Assembly (NCBI GenBank): GCA_049582805.1
Contig: JBAUUR010000060.1
Coordinates: forward strand, 1-64,000
DNA: 64,000 bases
Source of the DNA: CAVXFS01 sp049582805
Lineage (GTDB): Bacteria > Pseudomonadota > Gammaproteobacteria > Burkholderiales > Gallionellaceae
Direction: 5' to 3'
The translations under genes were made by a program, and so were the position numbers. The notes beneath the pieces are model-generated. The model was not told where the DNA came from. It ran no database searches and saw nothing but the letters and a program-made list of their open reading frames with translations. This document shows, one piece after another, positions 34,710-44,298 of this stretch; the first letter of the stretch is position 1, and the number at the start of each line of letters is the position of its first letter.

Positions 34710-35981
34710 ATGCAGGCTGTCCAGCTAGATGCCGCCCGGATCGTTTGCCAGGTAATGGACGGGCGTAATTTGAGCCACGCATTGAGTGCACTGCAATCTT
34801 CAGCCAACCACCCTTCTCCGCAACAACGAGGCGCTCTGCAGGACTTGAGCTATGGCACGTTAAGGCATTATGGAAGATTGTTGGGCGTGCTGCAGCAACT
34901 ACTGCGCAAACCGGTGCCGGACGACCAGCTGCGCTGCCTGTTGCTGGTCGCCTTGTACCAGCTGCAATTCAGCAAAGCCCCGCCTTACGCCGTAGTGGAT
35001 CACGCCGTACATGCGACGCGAAGGATCAATTCAAAAGCAAGCGGTCTGGTAAATGCGATACTGCGCAATTTTCTGCGTAACCGCGCGGCGCTGTTTGACG
35101 CGGCCGCAAGCAGCGAAGAAGGACGTTACTCATATCAACAGTGGTGGATAGATGCTATCAAGGCGCAATATGGCGGGCAGGCGGAAGCGATATTGCTGGC
35201 TGGCAACCTGCATCCGCCTATGACGTTGCGTGTGAATCGGCGTCGCATCAGGCCCGCCGATTACCTGGCGCTGTTACAGCAGCAAAATATCCCGGCCAGA
35301 CTGATCGAACTGGAAGCGGTGCTGTTGCAGAAACCCATGGCAGTTGAAGTGCTCCCGGGATTTTTCGATGGCCTGGTTTCGGTTCAGGATGCCGGAGCGC
35401 AATACGCAGCAGGGCTGCTGGAGGTGCACGATGGAATGCGGGTGCTGGACGCATGCGCCGCACCGGGGGGAAAAAGTTCGCATCTACTGGAGTTGGCGGA
35501 TATCGATTTGCTGGCACTGGACAAGGATGAGGGGCGGCTGCAACGGATAAGGGAAAATTTGCAGCGATTGCAAGTATCCGCCCGAGTGCAGTGCGGCAGT
35601 GCAGCACAGCCTGATGGCTGGTGGGATGGAAAGCCATTCCACAGAATACTTGCGGATGTACCGTGCTCCGCCTCCGGTGTGGTGCGGCGCCACCCTGACA
35701 TCAAATGGTTGCGCCGTCCCGATGACATTGACAGTTTCGCTCGCCAACAATTGCAAATACTTTGCGCATTATGGCGGCTCCTGGCAAGAGATGGTAAATT
35801 GCTATATGCGACCTGTTCGGTATTTGCACGGGAGAACAGCCAGGTCATCAGCGAATTTTTGCAACAACATGAAGATGCAAGGGAGTTAGCGTTGTTCGCG
35901 CCCGGCCTGAATGACGGGCAGCTTCTACCCAATGAAACGCACGACGGTTTTTTTTACGCGTTGCTGCACAAATCAGCGTAA
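34710..35981 (+). CDS. rsmB: 16S rRNA (cytosine967-C5)-methyltransferase
   Basis: A 423-residue protein with an N-terminal NusB-like RNA-binding domain (about 1-140) and a C-terminal SAM methyltransferase. SAM motif I is LDACAAPGGKSSHLLEL; the two catalytic-site Cys are in DVPCSASG and ATCSV. The start ATG 34710 is one base after the fmt stop; the open frame continues upstream inside fmt. Confidence 0.96.
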   Translation: MQAVQLDAARIVCQVMDGRNLSHALSALQSSANHPSPQQRGALQDLSYGTLRHYGRLLGVLQQLLRKPVPDDQLRCLLLVALYQLQFSKAPPYAVVDHAVHATRRINSKASGLVNAILRNFLRNRAALFDAAASSEEGRYSYQQWWIDAIKAQYGGQAEAILLAGNLHPPMTLRVNRRRIRPADYLALLQQQNIPARLIELEAVLLQKPMAVEVLPGFFDGLVSVQDAGAQYAAGLLEVHDGMRVLDACAAPGGKSSHLLELADIDLLALDKDEGRLQRIRENLQRLQVSARVQCGSAAQPDGWWDGKPFHRILADVPCSASGVVRRHPDIKWLRRPDDIDSFARQQLQILCALWRLLARDGKLLYATCSVFARENSQVISEFLQQHEDARELALFAPGLNDGQLLPNETHDGFFYALLHKSA

Positions 35982-36110
35982 CAGATGACAAAAGACAGAA
36001 AATTTTCCGCCAAACCCTTTCGCCTTGACAGCTTGGTGCAGCCCGGTCTGGACACCTGCAGACGCCCAATTCTTGCTGTGCTATGTTTTGTGTTTTCTGT
36101 CTTGTGTCTG
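35982..36110. repeat. Imperfect palindromic element over the DUF4390 N-terminus
   Basis: CAGATGACAAAAGACAGAAAA at 35982-36002 is largely the reverse complement of TTTTCTGTCTTGTGTCTG at 36093-36110 (11 bases perfect, then a small gap). The arms are 90 bases apart. The left arm contains the start codon and the right arm codes part of the signal peptide. Confidence 0.5.
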
Positions 36111-36662
36111 CTTTCGGTTGCCCGCGCCGATGGTATTGAAGTGCGCAAAGCAGAAGCACGCTTTTCTGGTGGAAGCTATCAACTGTCCGCGGATTTCAAA
36201 ATACGCTTCAATCCCGTGATCGAGCAAGCGCTGGAAGAAGGCATCCCGCTTTATTTCAATTGTGAATTCACCTTGACCCATCCACGCTGGTACTGGTTTG
36301 ATGACGTGGTTGCGCAGAATGAACAGGTCATCAAGTTGTCCTACAGTATTCTCACGCGCCAATACCGCATTGCCCGTGGCGCGTTGTTTCAGAATTTCAC
36401 CAGCCTCGACGAGGCACTCAGCATCATAGAGCATCAAACAGCAGCGCCAATTCCGGCAGAGTTGGTCAAAGGGAGTGGCAGCTATATCTCGGAGAAACTG
36501 TTCAAGAAAAGTGATCATTATGTCGCATCGGTCCGCCTGCGCCTGGATGTGTCCCAATTGCCAAAGCCGCTGCAGGTAAATGCTTTGGCCAGTGACGATT
36601 GGAATTTCGATTCCGATTGGTATCGCTGGATTGTATATCCGGATACGGCTGAACAAAACTAA
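35985..36662 (+). CDS. DUF4390 exported protein
   Basis: A 225-residue protein of unknown function with a hydrophobic export signal at about 28-48 (ending A-R-A-D-G) and a DUF4390 domain after it. It occurs between rsmB and an NtrY-like kinase in many betaproteobacteria, suggesting an envelope role linked to that sensor. The first roughly 40 codons lie within an imperfect palindrome, and the ATG sits in its left arm, so the N-terminal extension before the signal may be recent. Confidence 0.85.
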   Translation: MTKDRKFSAKPFRLDSLVQPGLDTCRRPILAVLCFVFSVLCLLSVARADGIEVRKAEARFSGGSYQLSADFKIRFNPVIEQALEEGIPLYFNCEFTLTHPRWYWFDDVVAQNEQVIKLSYSILTRQYRIARGALFQNFTSLDEALSIIEHQTAAPIPAELVKGSGSYISEKLFKKSDHYVASVRLRLDVSQLPKPLQVNALASDDWNFDSDWYRWIVYPDTAEQN

Positions 36663-36674
36663 GAGCGATCAGAC

Positions 36675-38798
36675 ATGAAGTATCTGATATTCGTCAGTGC
36701 ATTGATAGGGGGTCTTTTACTTTACCTGTTGTCCAGCGCCAGTGCCAAAACAGACCTGTTTTCGCATAATTATTATGGATTGCTGGCATTGGCGGGAATC
36801 CTGGCGCTTTGCCTGATTGTCCTGGTTGGTTATCAGCTTTGGCAGCTATATAGCAAATTAAAGGCGCAGGTGTTCGGGGCAAAGCTTACTCTGCGGCTGG
36901 CGGTATTTTTTACTTTGATCGCAATCCTGCCAGGGCTGTTGATGTATGTCGTAGCGGTTCAATTTCTCAGCAAAAGTATCGAATCCTGGTTTGATGTGCG
37001 GGTGGAAAAAGCACTGGAAGGCGGCCTGAATTTGGGGCGCAGCTCGTTGGAAAACGGGCTTCATGAATTAGAAAAGAAAGGTGAATTTGCCGCCTCGGTG
37101 CTTGCGGAACAACCTATTGCCCGTTATGCACAGATATTGAACAGGCTGGTAGTTAACGACGCAGCTCAAGAAGCCGCCCTGTTCACCAACCATGGCAAAC
37201 TTCTTGCCTTTGCCGGCGGCAACCGGAAATCCCCGTCGGATATTCCGGATATTTCGGTGTTAAGCGAAGTAATCAAGAAAGGAGTCTACAGTACTGTTGA
37301 TATACGGCCCGACAACAGTTTGATCCTAAGGGTGCTGATTCAGGTCAAGTCAACAAATCGACAACATGTAAATGGAATCTTGCAGTTTGTTCAGCCTGTG
37401 CCGAAACAGCTTTCCAATGACGCGGAGACCGTACAAGACGTTTATCGTGATTACCAGCAGCTGACTTTATCACGCTTGGGATTAAAGCGACTATTTGGCC
37501 TTACGCTCACTTTGTCTTTGTTTATCGTATTGTTGAGCGCGGTATCGGCAGCATTTTTTATCAGCAACCGCTTAAGTGCTCCGCTTGCCGTGCTGGCAGA
37601 AGGTACCCGCGCCATAGCACAGGGTGATTTCTCGCATCAGCATCCGGTAGAGAGCAGCGATGAATTGGGTGCGCTGACTGGTTTATTCAATCAAATGACA
37701 TCGCAATTGGCCGAGGCGAAAGCCATGAGCGAGAAACAGCAACTCCAGGTGAAAAATGCCAAGGCATATCTGGAAAGCGTATTGGGACACCTGTCTTCGG
37801 GAGTGATGGTGGTGGATGAACGATTCAGATTACGCACCGTCAATAGCAGTGCTATCCAGATCTTGGATGCGCCACTCCCGGATATGCAAGGATTGCCGCT
37901 GATGGAAATCGCTGTGCAGCACCCCTTGCTGAGGCCCTTTTGCACAGCTGTGATGCAGGCTTTCGAGAACAACCCTGGCAACGAATGGCAACGTCAGATC
38001 GAACGGCTCAGCAAGAATGGGAATCAGATGCTTCTGGTGCGGGGTACAAAGTTGGAAACTGCAGTTGAGAACGGTCATGTAATAGTGTTCGACGACATCA
38101 CATATTTATTGCAGGCGGAACGCCAGGCAGCGTGGGGAGAGGTAGCGCGCCGACTGGCTCATGAAATCAAGAACCCGCTTACACCCATTCAACTTTCAGC
38201 GGAACGGTTGCAACACAAATTGAGCGCCAAACTGGACGAGGATGGCGCGCAGCTATTGGAACGGGCTACACGGACCATCGTCAGTCAGGTGGCGGCAATG
38301 AAGAATATGGTGATGGAATTTGCCGATTACGCCCGAGCTCCGTCTCCCAAACTGACGCAGCTGGATATGCACCAATTATTACGCGAGGTTCTCGGGTTAT
38401 ACGAGGCAAACAACATTCAGATCATTTTGCATCTTGATGCGGCTCATTCAATGATGAAGGGCGATGCGACGCGTTTACGCCAAGTGATACACAATCTGTT
38501 ACAGAATGCCCAGGATGAGTTACAAGATATAGCTCAACCGGAAATCATCTTGAGCACATCAGACCATGAGGGTGTGTTTAAATTGATCGTACAAGACAAT
38601 GGCAACGGATTTCCAGAACATCTTCTTGCGCGGGCATTTGAGCCTTATATGACAACGAAATCCAAGGGAACCGGATTGGGCCTGGCCATTGTGAAGAAAA
38701 TCGTGGAAGAACACGGGGGAAAAATATCCATTGGAAATATGGCAAAGGGTGGCACGCAAGTAAGTGTTATCCTGCCTCTATTAGTTGAGGTGGCATAA
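36675..38798 (+). CDS. NtrY-like membrane sensor histidine kinase
   Basis: A 707-residue kinase. Membrane helices are at about 3-20, 35-57, 75-98 and 272-297; an extracytoplasmic sensor spans about 99-271. HAMP is at about 298-350, a PAS domain at 365-480, and a HisKA box RRLAHEIKNPLTP with phospho-His496. The N box is around Asn611, and G boxes are DNGNGF (641-646) and GTGLGL (665-670). Its stop overlaps the start of the response regulator. The signal sensed is unknown. Confidence 0.92.
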   Translation: MKYLIFVSALIGGLLLYLLSSASAKTDLFSHNYYGLLALAGILALCLIVLVGYQLWQLYSKLKAQVFGAKLTLRLAVFFTLIAILPGLLMYVVAVQFLSKSIESWFDVRVEKALEGGLNLGRSSLENGLHELEKKGEFAASVLAEQPIARYAQILNRLVVNDAAQEAALFTNHGKLLAFAGGNRKSPSDIPDISVLSEVIKKGVYSTVDIRPDNSLILRVLIQVKSTNRQHVNGILQFVQPVPKQLSNDAETVQDVYRDYQQLTLSRLGLKRLFGLTLTLSLFIVLLSAVSAAFFISNRLSAPLAVLAEGTRAIAQGDFSHQHPVESSDELGALTGLFNQMTSQLAEAKAMSEKQQLQVKNAKAYLESVLGHLSSGVMVVDERFRLRTVNSSAIQILDAPLPDMQGLPLMEIAVQHPLLRPFCTAVMQAFENNPGNEWQRQIERLSKNGNQMLLVRGTKLETAVENGHVIVFDDITYLLQAERQAAWGEVARRLAHEIKNPLTPIQLSAERLQHKLSAKLDEDGAQLLERATRTIVSQVAAMKNMVMEFADYARAPSPKLTQLDMHQLLREVLGLYEANNIQIILHLDAAHSMMKGDATRLRQVIHNLLQNAQDELQDIAQPEIILSTSDHEGVFKLIVQDNGNGFPEHLLARAFEPYMTTKSKGTGLGLAIVKKIVEEHGGKISIGNMAKGGTQVSVILPLLVEVA

Positions 38799-39430
38799 TG
38801 GCAGCCAAGAAAATTCTGGTAGTGGACGACGAAGTCGGGATACGGGAATTACTTTCGGAAATCTTGTTCGATGAAGGTTATCAGGTGTTCCTAGCGGAAA
38901 ATGCGGCGCAGGCACGGGACTTTCGCAATCGACAAGAGCCGGATCTGGTGTTGCTGGATATATGGATGCCTGATACGGACGGAGTTACGTTGTTGAAAGA
39001 ATGGGTGTCGCAAAATTTATTGACTATGCCGGTGATCATGATGTCTGGTCATGGAACCATAGAAACGGCAGTAGAAGCAACACGTATCGGGGCCGTCGAC
39101 TTCCTGGAAAAACCCATTGCATTGCACCGATTGCTTGATACCATCGCTAAAGCCGTACGCCAGGGGGTCCCGCCTGTTCGCCAGAAATCCTCACCATTAA
39201 GCGGGAAAACAGCCACGGAGGCGGAGCCAGCGTTTGCATTACCTTTGGATCTGCCCTTGCGTGAAGCGCGCGACTTTTTTGATACTCTCTATTTTAATTA
39301 CCATATGCACAGAGAGAACGGCAATATTACCCACGTAGCCCAGAAAGCTGGCCTGGAACGGACCCACCTGTACCGCAAGCTCAAACAACTGGGCATCAAG
39401 GTTTCCAAAAAAGCGCCGGAAGACAAATAA
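38798..39430 (+). CDS. Response regulator with Fis-type HTH, no AAA+ domain
   Basis: A 210-residue partner of the upstream kinase. The receiver has Asp10/Asp11, phospho-acceptor Asp54 and Lys105. A linker (about 125-150) leads to a Fis-like helix-turn-helix at about 172-200. The sigma-54 ATPase domain of true NtrX is absent, so it cannot activate sigma-54 polymerase as NtrC does; it may act as a repressor or sigma-70 activator. Coupling with the kinase is shown by the one-base overlap. Confidence 0.9.
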   Translation: MAAKKILVVDDEVGIRELLSEILFDEGYQVFLAENAAQARDFRNRQEPDLVLLDIWMPDTDGVTLLKEWVSQNLLTMPVIMMSGHGTIETAVEATRIGAVDFLEKPIALHRLLDTIAKAVRQGVPPVRQKSSPLSGKTATEAEPAFALPLDLPLREARDFFDTLYFNYHMHRENGNITHVAQKAGLERTHLYRKLKQLGIKVSKKAPEDK

Positions 39431-39690
39431 CACTTGCTTTGCATTTATCCCTGAAGCAAGGTTGCCGGTATTATGCTTGGAAACAAGACAGCGAACTTCC
39501 CCCAGGGTTAATATCGAAGTGCGCAATTCCGTGCCGGCAATTCAAGCAGATATCCCTTGACCTTTATTCGATAGATAATAATTAAAGGTAACCGATGTTG
39601 CCCTAACCAGGACGGTACGGCATAATTGTTCTCCTTTTTCAGGCGAAACCCAATTTAACCCGTCAGGATTGTTCAGGAGACCAGCGAGAG

Positions 39691-41706
39691 ATGGCTACGA
39701 CGCGAAATGTAACACCCCCCAAGTTTAATGACACAACGGGTGCAATCCGTGCCTTGGCAATGGATGCCGTGCAAAAGGCCAATTCCGGGCATCCCGGCGC
39801 GCCGATGGGCATGGCGGAAATCGCCGAGGTGTTGTGGAATCACCATCTGCGCCATAACCCGGCGAATCCGAAGTGGGCCGACCGCGACCGCTTCGTGTTT
39901 TCAAATGGGCATGGTTCCATATTGCTCTACACGTTGTTGCATCTAACCGGCTACACCCTGCCGATGGACGAGTTAAAGCGTTTTCGCCAGTTACATTCCA
40001 GAACCCCCGGCCATCCCGAATATGGCTATACCCCCGGCGTGGAAACCACCACCGGTCCACTGGGACAGGGCATTACCAATGCAGTGGGCATGGCGATGGC
40101 GGAGAAATTGCTGGCCAACGAATTCAACAAACCCGGCCACGAGATTGTCAACCACCACACGTATGTGTTCATGGGCGACGGTTGCATGATGGAAGGTATC
40201 TCGCATGAATCCTGCGCACTGGCGGGCACTTGGGGCCTAGGCAAGCTCATCGCGTTCTGGGACGACAACGATATTTCCATTGACGGCCACGTCGGCGGCT
40301 GGTTCACCGACGATACGGCGAAGCGTTTCGAGGCGTATGGCTGGCATGTGATCGCCGATGTGCAAGGCCACGTTCCGGAAGCCATCAATGCTGCTATCAA
40401 TGCAGCCAAGGCGGTCACCGACAGGCCTTCGCTGATTTGCTGCAAGACTATCATTGGTGCGGGATCGCCAAACAAGGAAGGCACGCATGACGTGCACGGC
40501 GCCGCACTCGGAGATGCGGAAATAGCCGCAACCCGTGCGCATATCGGCTGGAACTATCCCCCATTTGAGATTCCTGCACATGTATATCAGGCATGGGATG
40601 CCCGCACCAAAGGCGAAGGACTGGAAAAACTCTGGAACAACAAATTCAACGAATACCGCAAGGCTTACCCGAAAGAGGCTGCCGAGTTTGAGCGTCGCAT
40701 GAAGTGCGACCTGCCGGCGAACTGGGCAGAGCACGCCGCTAAGGCTATCGCGCAAGCTGACGAAAAGGCCGAAACCATTGCCACACGCAAGGCTTCGCAA
40801 AACGCGATCAATGCCCTGGTGCCGGCATTGCCCGAATTTCTGGGCGGCTCCGCCGACCTGACCGGTTCCAACCTGACCAACTGGACAGGGGCGCACCTTG
40901 TATATGGCAAGAAGCCCGGCAACTACATCAGTTACGGCGTGCGCGAATTCGGCATGTCGGCCATCATGAACGGCATGGCGCTACACGGCGGCCTGTTGCC
41001 ATTCGGTGGCACTTTCCTGATGTTCTCGGAGTATGCTCGCAATGCATTGCGCATGGCCGCACTGATGAAACAGCGGGTGATTTTTGTGTACACCCACGAT
41101 TCCATCGGTCTGGGCGAAGACGGTCCGACGCACCAGCCGGTGGAACAGACCGCTACCCTGCGCTATATCCCCAACATGGATACCTGGCGTCCCTGCGACA
41201 CAGTGGAATCCATGGTGTCCTGGGTGTGCGCGGTCGAACGCAAGACTGGCCCCTCTTCGCTGATTTTCAGCCGCCAGAACTTGGCATTCCAGAAGCGCGA
41301 TGCGGCGCAGATTGCCAATGTCCGCAAGGGTGGCTACATTCTGGCTGAAGCCCTCCATGGCAAGCCGCAAGCCATCATCATCGCCACCGGCTCCGAAGTC
41401 GATCTGGCGATCAAGGCGCAGCAAGCACTGGCCACTGAAGGCGTCAACGTACGAGTGGTGTCCATGCCATCGAGCAATGTGTTCGACCGTCAAGACCAGG
41501 CTTACAAGGACAGCGTGTTGACCAAGGGTATCAAACGCGTTGCGGTAGAAGCGGGTGTGACCGGCTATTGGTACAAATATGTCGGGTTGGAAGGTGCGGT
41601 AATCGGCATGGATTGCTTCGGCGAGTCCGCTCCGGCAGGCGAACTTTTCAAACACTTCGGTTTCACCGTTGAGAATGTCGTCAAAACAGTTAAAAGCATT
41701 CTATAA
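39691..41706 (+). CDS. tkt: Transketolase
   Basis: A 671-residue thiamine diphosphate enzyme of the Calvin cycle and pentose phosphate pathway. It shows NSGHPGAPMGMA near 29-40, GDGCMMEGISHE near 157, and the second-domain GLGEDGPTHQPVEQ. Length is standard. A 260-base gap with no recognised gene lies before it; only a short CTTGCTT/AAGCAAG inverted repeat near 39433-39460 was seen there. Confidence 0.97.
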   Translation: MATTRNVTPPKFNDTTGAIRALAMDAVQKANSGHPGAPMGMAEIAEVLWNHHLRHNPANPKWADRDRFVFSNGHGSILLYTLLHLTGYTLPMDELKRFRQLHSRTPGHPEYGYTPGVETTTGPLGQGITNAVGMAMAEKLLANEFNKPGHEIVNHHTYVFMGDGCMMEGISHESCALAGTWGLGKLIAFWDDNDISIDGHVGGWFTDDTAKRFEAYGWHVIADVQGHVPEAINAAINAAKAVTDRPSLICCKTIIGAGSPNKEGTHDVHGAALGDAEIAATRAHIGWNYPPFEIPAHVYQAWDARTKGEGLEKLWNNKFNEYRKAYPKEAAEFERRMKCDLPANWAEHAAKAIAQADEKAETIATRKASQNAINALVPALPEFLGGSADLTGSNLTNWTGAHLVYGKKPGNYISYGVREFGMSAIMNGMALHGGLLPFGGTFLMFSEYARNALRMAALMKQRVIFVYTHDSIGLGEDGPTHQPVEQTATLRYIPNMDTWRPCDTVESMVSWVCAVERKTGPSSLIFSRQNLAFQKRDAAQIANVRKGGYILAEALHGKPQAIIIATGSEVDLAIKAQQALATEGVNVRVVSMPSSNVFDRQDQAYKDSVLTKGIKRVAVEAGVTGYWYKYVGLEGAVIGMDCFGESAPAGELFKHFGFTVENVVKTVKSIL

Positions 41707-41934
41707 GCGCAGGGATGGTATTTCAGTCCAGGTTACTAAGTCATGCGTTATGCCGGAGCTGCAACAGGGTTGTTACTGTGAAGAAGGTTATAAGCTGGCA
41801 AAACTGTTACGCAACCAGATTGGATCGCGACGCTAAACCAGGATTTCCAAAAATAAGTTATGCAATTACGTCGGGTAGCCATTGAGGGGGCGCCCAATTT
41901 AAAAGATTTCATAAAACTACGTAGGGAGAAAAGC

Positions 41935-42933
41935 ATGGCAATCAAAGTTGGTATCAATGGATTTGGTCGTATCGGTCGGATGGCGTTTCGCGCTGCTGCC
42001 AAGGACTTCCCGGGAATCGAGGTGGTCGCGATCAACGACCTGCTGGAGCCGGACTATCTGGCATACATGCTGATGTATGACTCCGTGCATGGTCGCTTCA
42101 AGGGTGAAGTGGCAGTCGATGGCAACAATCTGGTAGTGAATGGCAAGAAGATACGTTTGACCGCCGAACGCGATCCCGCCAACCTGAAGTGGAATGAGGT
42201 TGGTGTGGACATCGTAATCGAATGCACTGGTTTCTTCCTGACCAAGGAAACCTGCCAGAAGCACATCGACGCAGGCGCCAAAAAGGTGGTTCAGTCTGCC
42301 CCTTCCAAGGACGATACTCCGATGTTCGTTTATGGCGTAAACCACAGCAAGTATGCGGGTGAAGCTATTGTTTCCGCTGCTTCCTGCACTACCAATGCAC
42401 TGGCTCCGGTTGCCAAGGTGCTGAATGATACCTTCGGTATCAAACGCGGCCTGATGACTACCGTGCATGCTGCCACCGCTACCCAGAAAACCGTCGACGG
42501 CCCATCCAACAAGGACTGGCGTGGTGGCCGCGGCATTCTGGAAAACATCATTCCATCTTCCACTGGTGCCGCCAAGGCGGTGGGCAAGGTGATTCCTGAA
42601 CTGAACAAGAAGCTGACCGGTATGGCTTTCCGTGTGCCGACTTCCGATGTTTCCGTGGTCGATCTGACTGTGGAGTTGAACAAGGAAGCCACTTATGACG
42701 CCATCTGCGCCGCCATGAAGGCTGCGTCCGAAGGTGCGCTGAAGGGTGTGCTGGGCTACACCGACGAGAAGGTGGTCTCCACTGACTTCCGTGGCTGCAC
42801 CAGCCCGTCGATCTTCGATGCTGAAGCCGGTATCGCGCTGGATCCTACCTTCGTCAAGGTCGTGGCATGGTACGACAACGAGTATGGCTATACCTGCAAC
42901 ATGATGCGTATGGTGCAGCACGTCGCTAAATAA
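41935..42933 (+). CDS. gap: Glyceraldehyde-3-phosphate dehydrogenase, type I
   Basis: A 332-residue enzyme. The NAD fold is GINGFGRIGR (7-16), and the catalytic Cys151 is in SAASCTTN. Asp35 after the second strand (AINDL) favours NAD over NADP. GGGAG lies 9 bases before ATG 41935; the frame extends upstream to 41860 without support. It serves both glycolysis and the Calvin cycle. Confidence 0.97.
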   Translation: MAIKVGINGFGRIGRMAFRAAAKDFPGIEVVAINDLLEPDYLAYMLMYDSVHGRFKGEVAVDGNNLVVNGKKIRLTAERDPANLKWNEVGVDIVIECTGFFLTKETCQKHIDAGAKKVVQSAPSKDDTPMFVYGVNHSKYAGEAIVSAASCTTNALAPVAKVLNDTFGIKRGLMTTVHAATATQKTVDGPSNKDWRGGRGILENIIPSSTGAAKAVGKVIPELNKKLTGMAFRVPTSDVSVVDLTVELNKEATYDAICAAMKAASEGALKGVLGYTDEKVVSTDFRGCTSPSIFDAEAGIALDPTFVKVVAWYDNEYGYTCNMMRMVQHVAK

Positions 42934-42940
42934 AGCTTTT

Positions 42941-43016
42941 AGCTGGTGGCTGCTAGCTTGTAGCTTAATGTGCCGCGCGCGCAGCGCGCGCCTTGACAGC
43001 TACTGGTTACCAGCTT
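42941..43016. repeat. Large imperfect hairpin between gap and pgk
   Basis: AGCTGGTGGCTGCTAGCT at 42941 mirrors AGCTACTGGTTACCAGCT near 42998-43015 in inverted orientation. In the middle, CGCGCGC and GCGCGCG (about 42974-42990) form a second inverted repeat. Transcripts through this 149-base gap would fold strongly, which may reduce read-through or set mRNA ends. Confidence 0.6.
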
Positions 43017-43082
43017 CCACCGTGAGTTGTAAGGCTTGAGTACGCCCAGCCCTTACCGCTTACTTGAATTCAGGAGAACATG

Positions 43083-44264
43083 ATGGCTAATTTTATCCGC
43101 ATGACAGATATAGCACTTGCTGGCAAGCGCGTCTTAATCCGGGCTGACCTCAACGTACCCGTCAAGGATGGCAAGGTTACCTCTGATGCCCGCATCACCG
43201 CTTCGATGGCTACAATCAATCATTGCCTGAAGGCAGGCGCGAAAGTGATGGTGACTTCTCACCTTGGACGTCCGGAAGAAGGTCAATGGACGGAAGAGAA
43301 TTCACTGAAACCGGTTGCGGACAACATTGCTGCGCGCCTGGGCAAACCGGTTCGCTTGATCAAGGATTGGGTGGATGGAGGATTTGATGTGGCTGCAGGT
43401 GAGCTGGTGGTGCTGGAAAACTGCCGTATCAATAAGGGGGAAAAAAAGAATGCCGATGAGACGGCCAGGAAATATGCCGCCCTGTGCGATGTGTTCGTGA
43501 TGGATGCCTTCGGCACCGCGCACCGTGCGGAGGCTTCCACCCACGGCGTGGCGAAATACGCACCGGTAGCTTGTGCCGGTATCCTGCTGACCGAAGAGCT
43601 GGAAGCATTGAACAAGGCGCTGGCTAATCCGGCGCGCCCGATGGTAGCCATCGTTGGCGGCTCGAAGGTTTCAACCAAGTTGACCGTGCTGGAATCCTTG
43701 TCTGAAAAGTGCGAACAACTGGTAGTGGGCGGCGGAATCGCCAATACCTTCCTCAAGGCGGCCGGCAAGAACATCGGCAAGTCGCTGTGCGAAAACGACC
43801 TGGTGCCGACGGCGCAGGCACTGATCGAAAAAATGAAAAAACGCGGCGCCAACATTCCCATCGCCGTGGACGTGGTGGTTGGCAAGAAATTCGACGCCAA
43901 CGAACCTGCCGTATTGAAGGACGCTGATGACGTGGTCGATGATGACATGATTTTCGACATCGGCCCGAAGAGTGCGCAGGAATTGGCAGACATCATCATG
44001 AAGGCAGGCACTGTGGTATGGAACGGCCCGGTCGGTGTATTCGAGTTCGACCAGTTCGGTGCGGGCACCCGGAAAATTGCTGAAGCGATAGCGACAACCA
44101 AAGCGTTCACCCTGGCTGGCGGTGGCGACACCATTGCAGCGATCCAGAAATATGGCATCTATGACAAGGTCAGCTATATTTCCACTGCAGGCGGGGCATT
44201 TCTTGAATACCTGGAAGGCAAGACCTTGCCAGCCGTGGAAATCCTGGAACAACGCTCAAAATAA
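43083..44264 (+). CDS. pgk: Phosphoglycerate kinase
   Basis: A 393-residue enzyme of glycolysis and the Calvin cycle. It shows RVLIRADLNVPVKDG near 17-31, MVTSHLGRPEEG, and the C-terminal GGGDTIAAI nucleotide site. Two ATGs occur in tandem; the second (43083) is 6 bases from GGAG and is preferred over 43080. Confidence 0.97.
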   Translation: MANFIRMTDIALAGKRVLIRADLNVPVKDGKVTSDARITASMATINHCLKAGAKVMVTSHLGRPEEGQWTEENSLKPVADNIAARLGKPVRLIKDWVDGGFDVAAGELVVLENCRINKGEKKNADETARKYAALCDVFVMDAFGTAHRAEASTHGVAKYAPVACAGILLTEELEALNKALANPARPMVAIVGGSKVSTKLTVLESLSEKCEQLVVGGGIANTFLKAAGKNIGKSLCENDLVPTAQALIEKMKKRGANIPIAVDVVVGKKFDANEPAVLKDADDVVDDDMIFDIGPKSAQELADIIMKAGTVVWNGPVGVFEFDQFGAGTRKIAEAIATTKAFTLAGGGDTIAAIQKYGIYDKVSYISTAGGAFLEYLEGKTLPAVEILEQRSK

Positions 44265-44298
44265 AACTCAAATAAAACTCAAAAAAAAAAGAGAAAAC

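Noticed and set aside
39431..39690. A hidden small gene or tRNA before tkt
   Set aside because: No reading frame with a ribosome site and no cloverleaf could be found; only a short inverted repeat without a T-run.
41707..41934. Riboswitch or small gene in the tkt-gap spacer
   Set aside because: No conserved motif, strong stem or supported frame was seen in these 228 bases; the frame extending gap upstream lacks a ribosome site.
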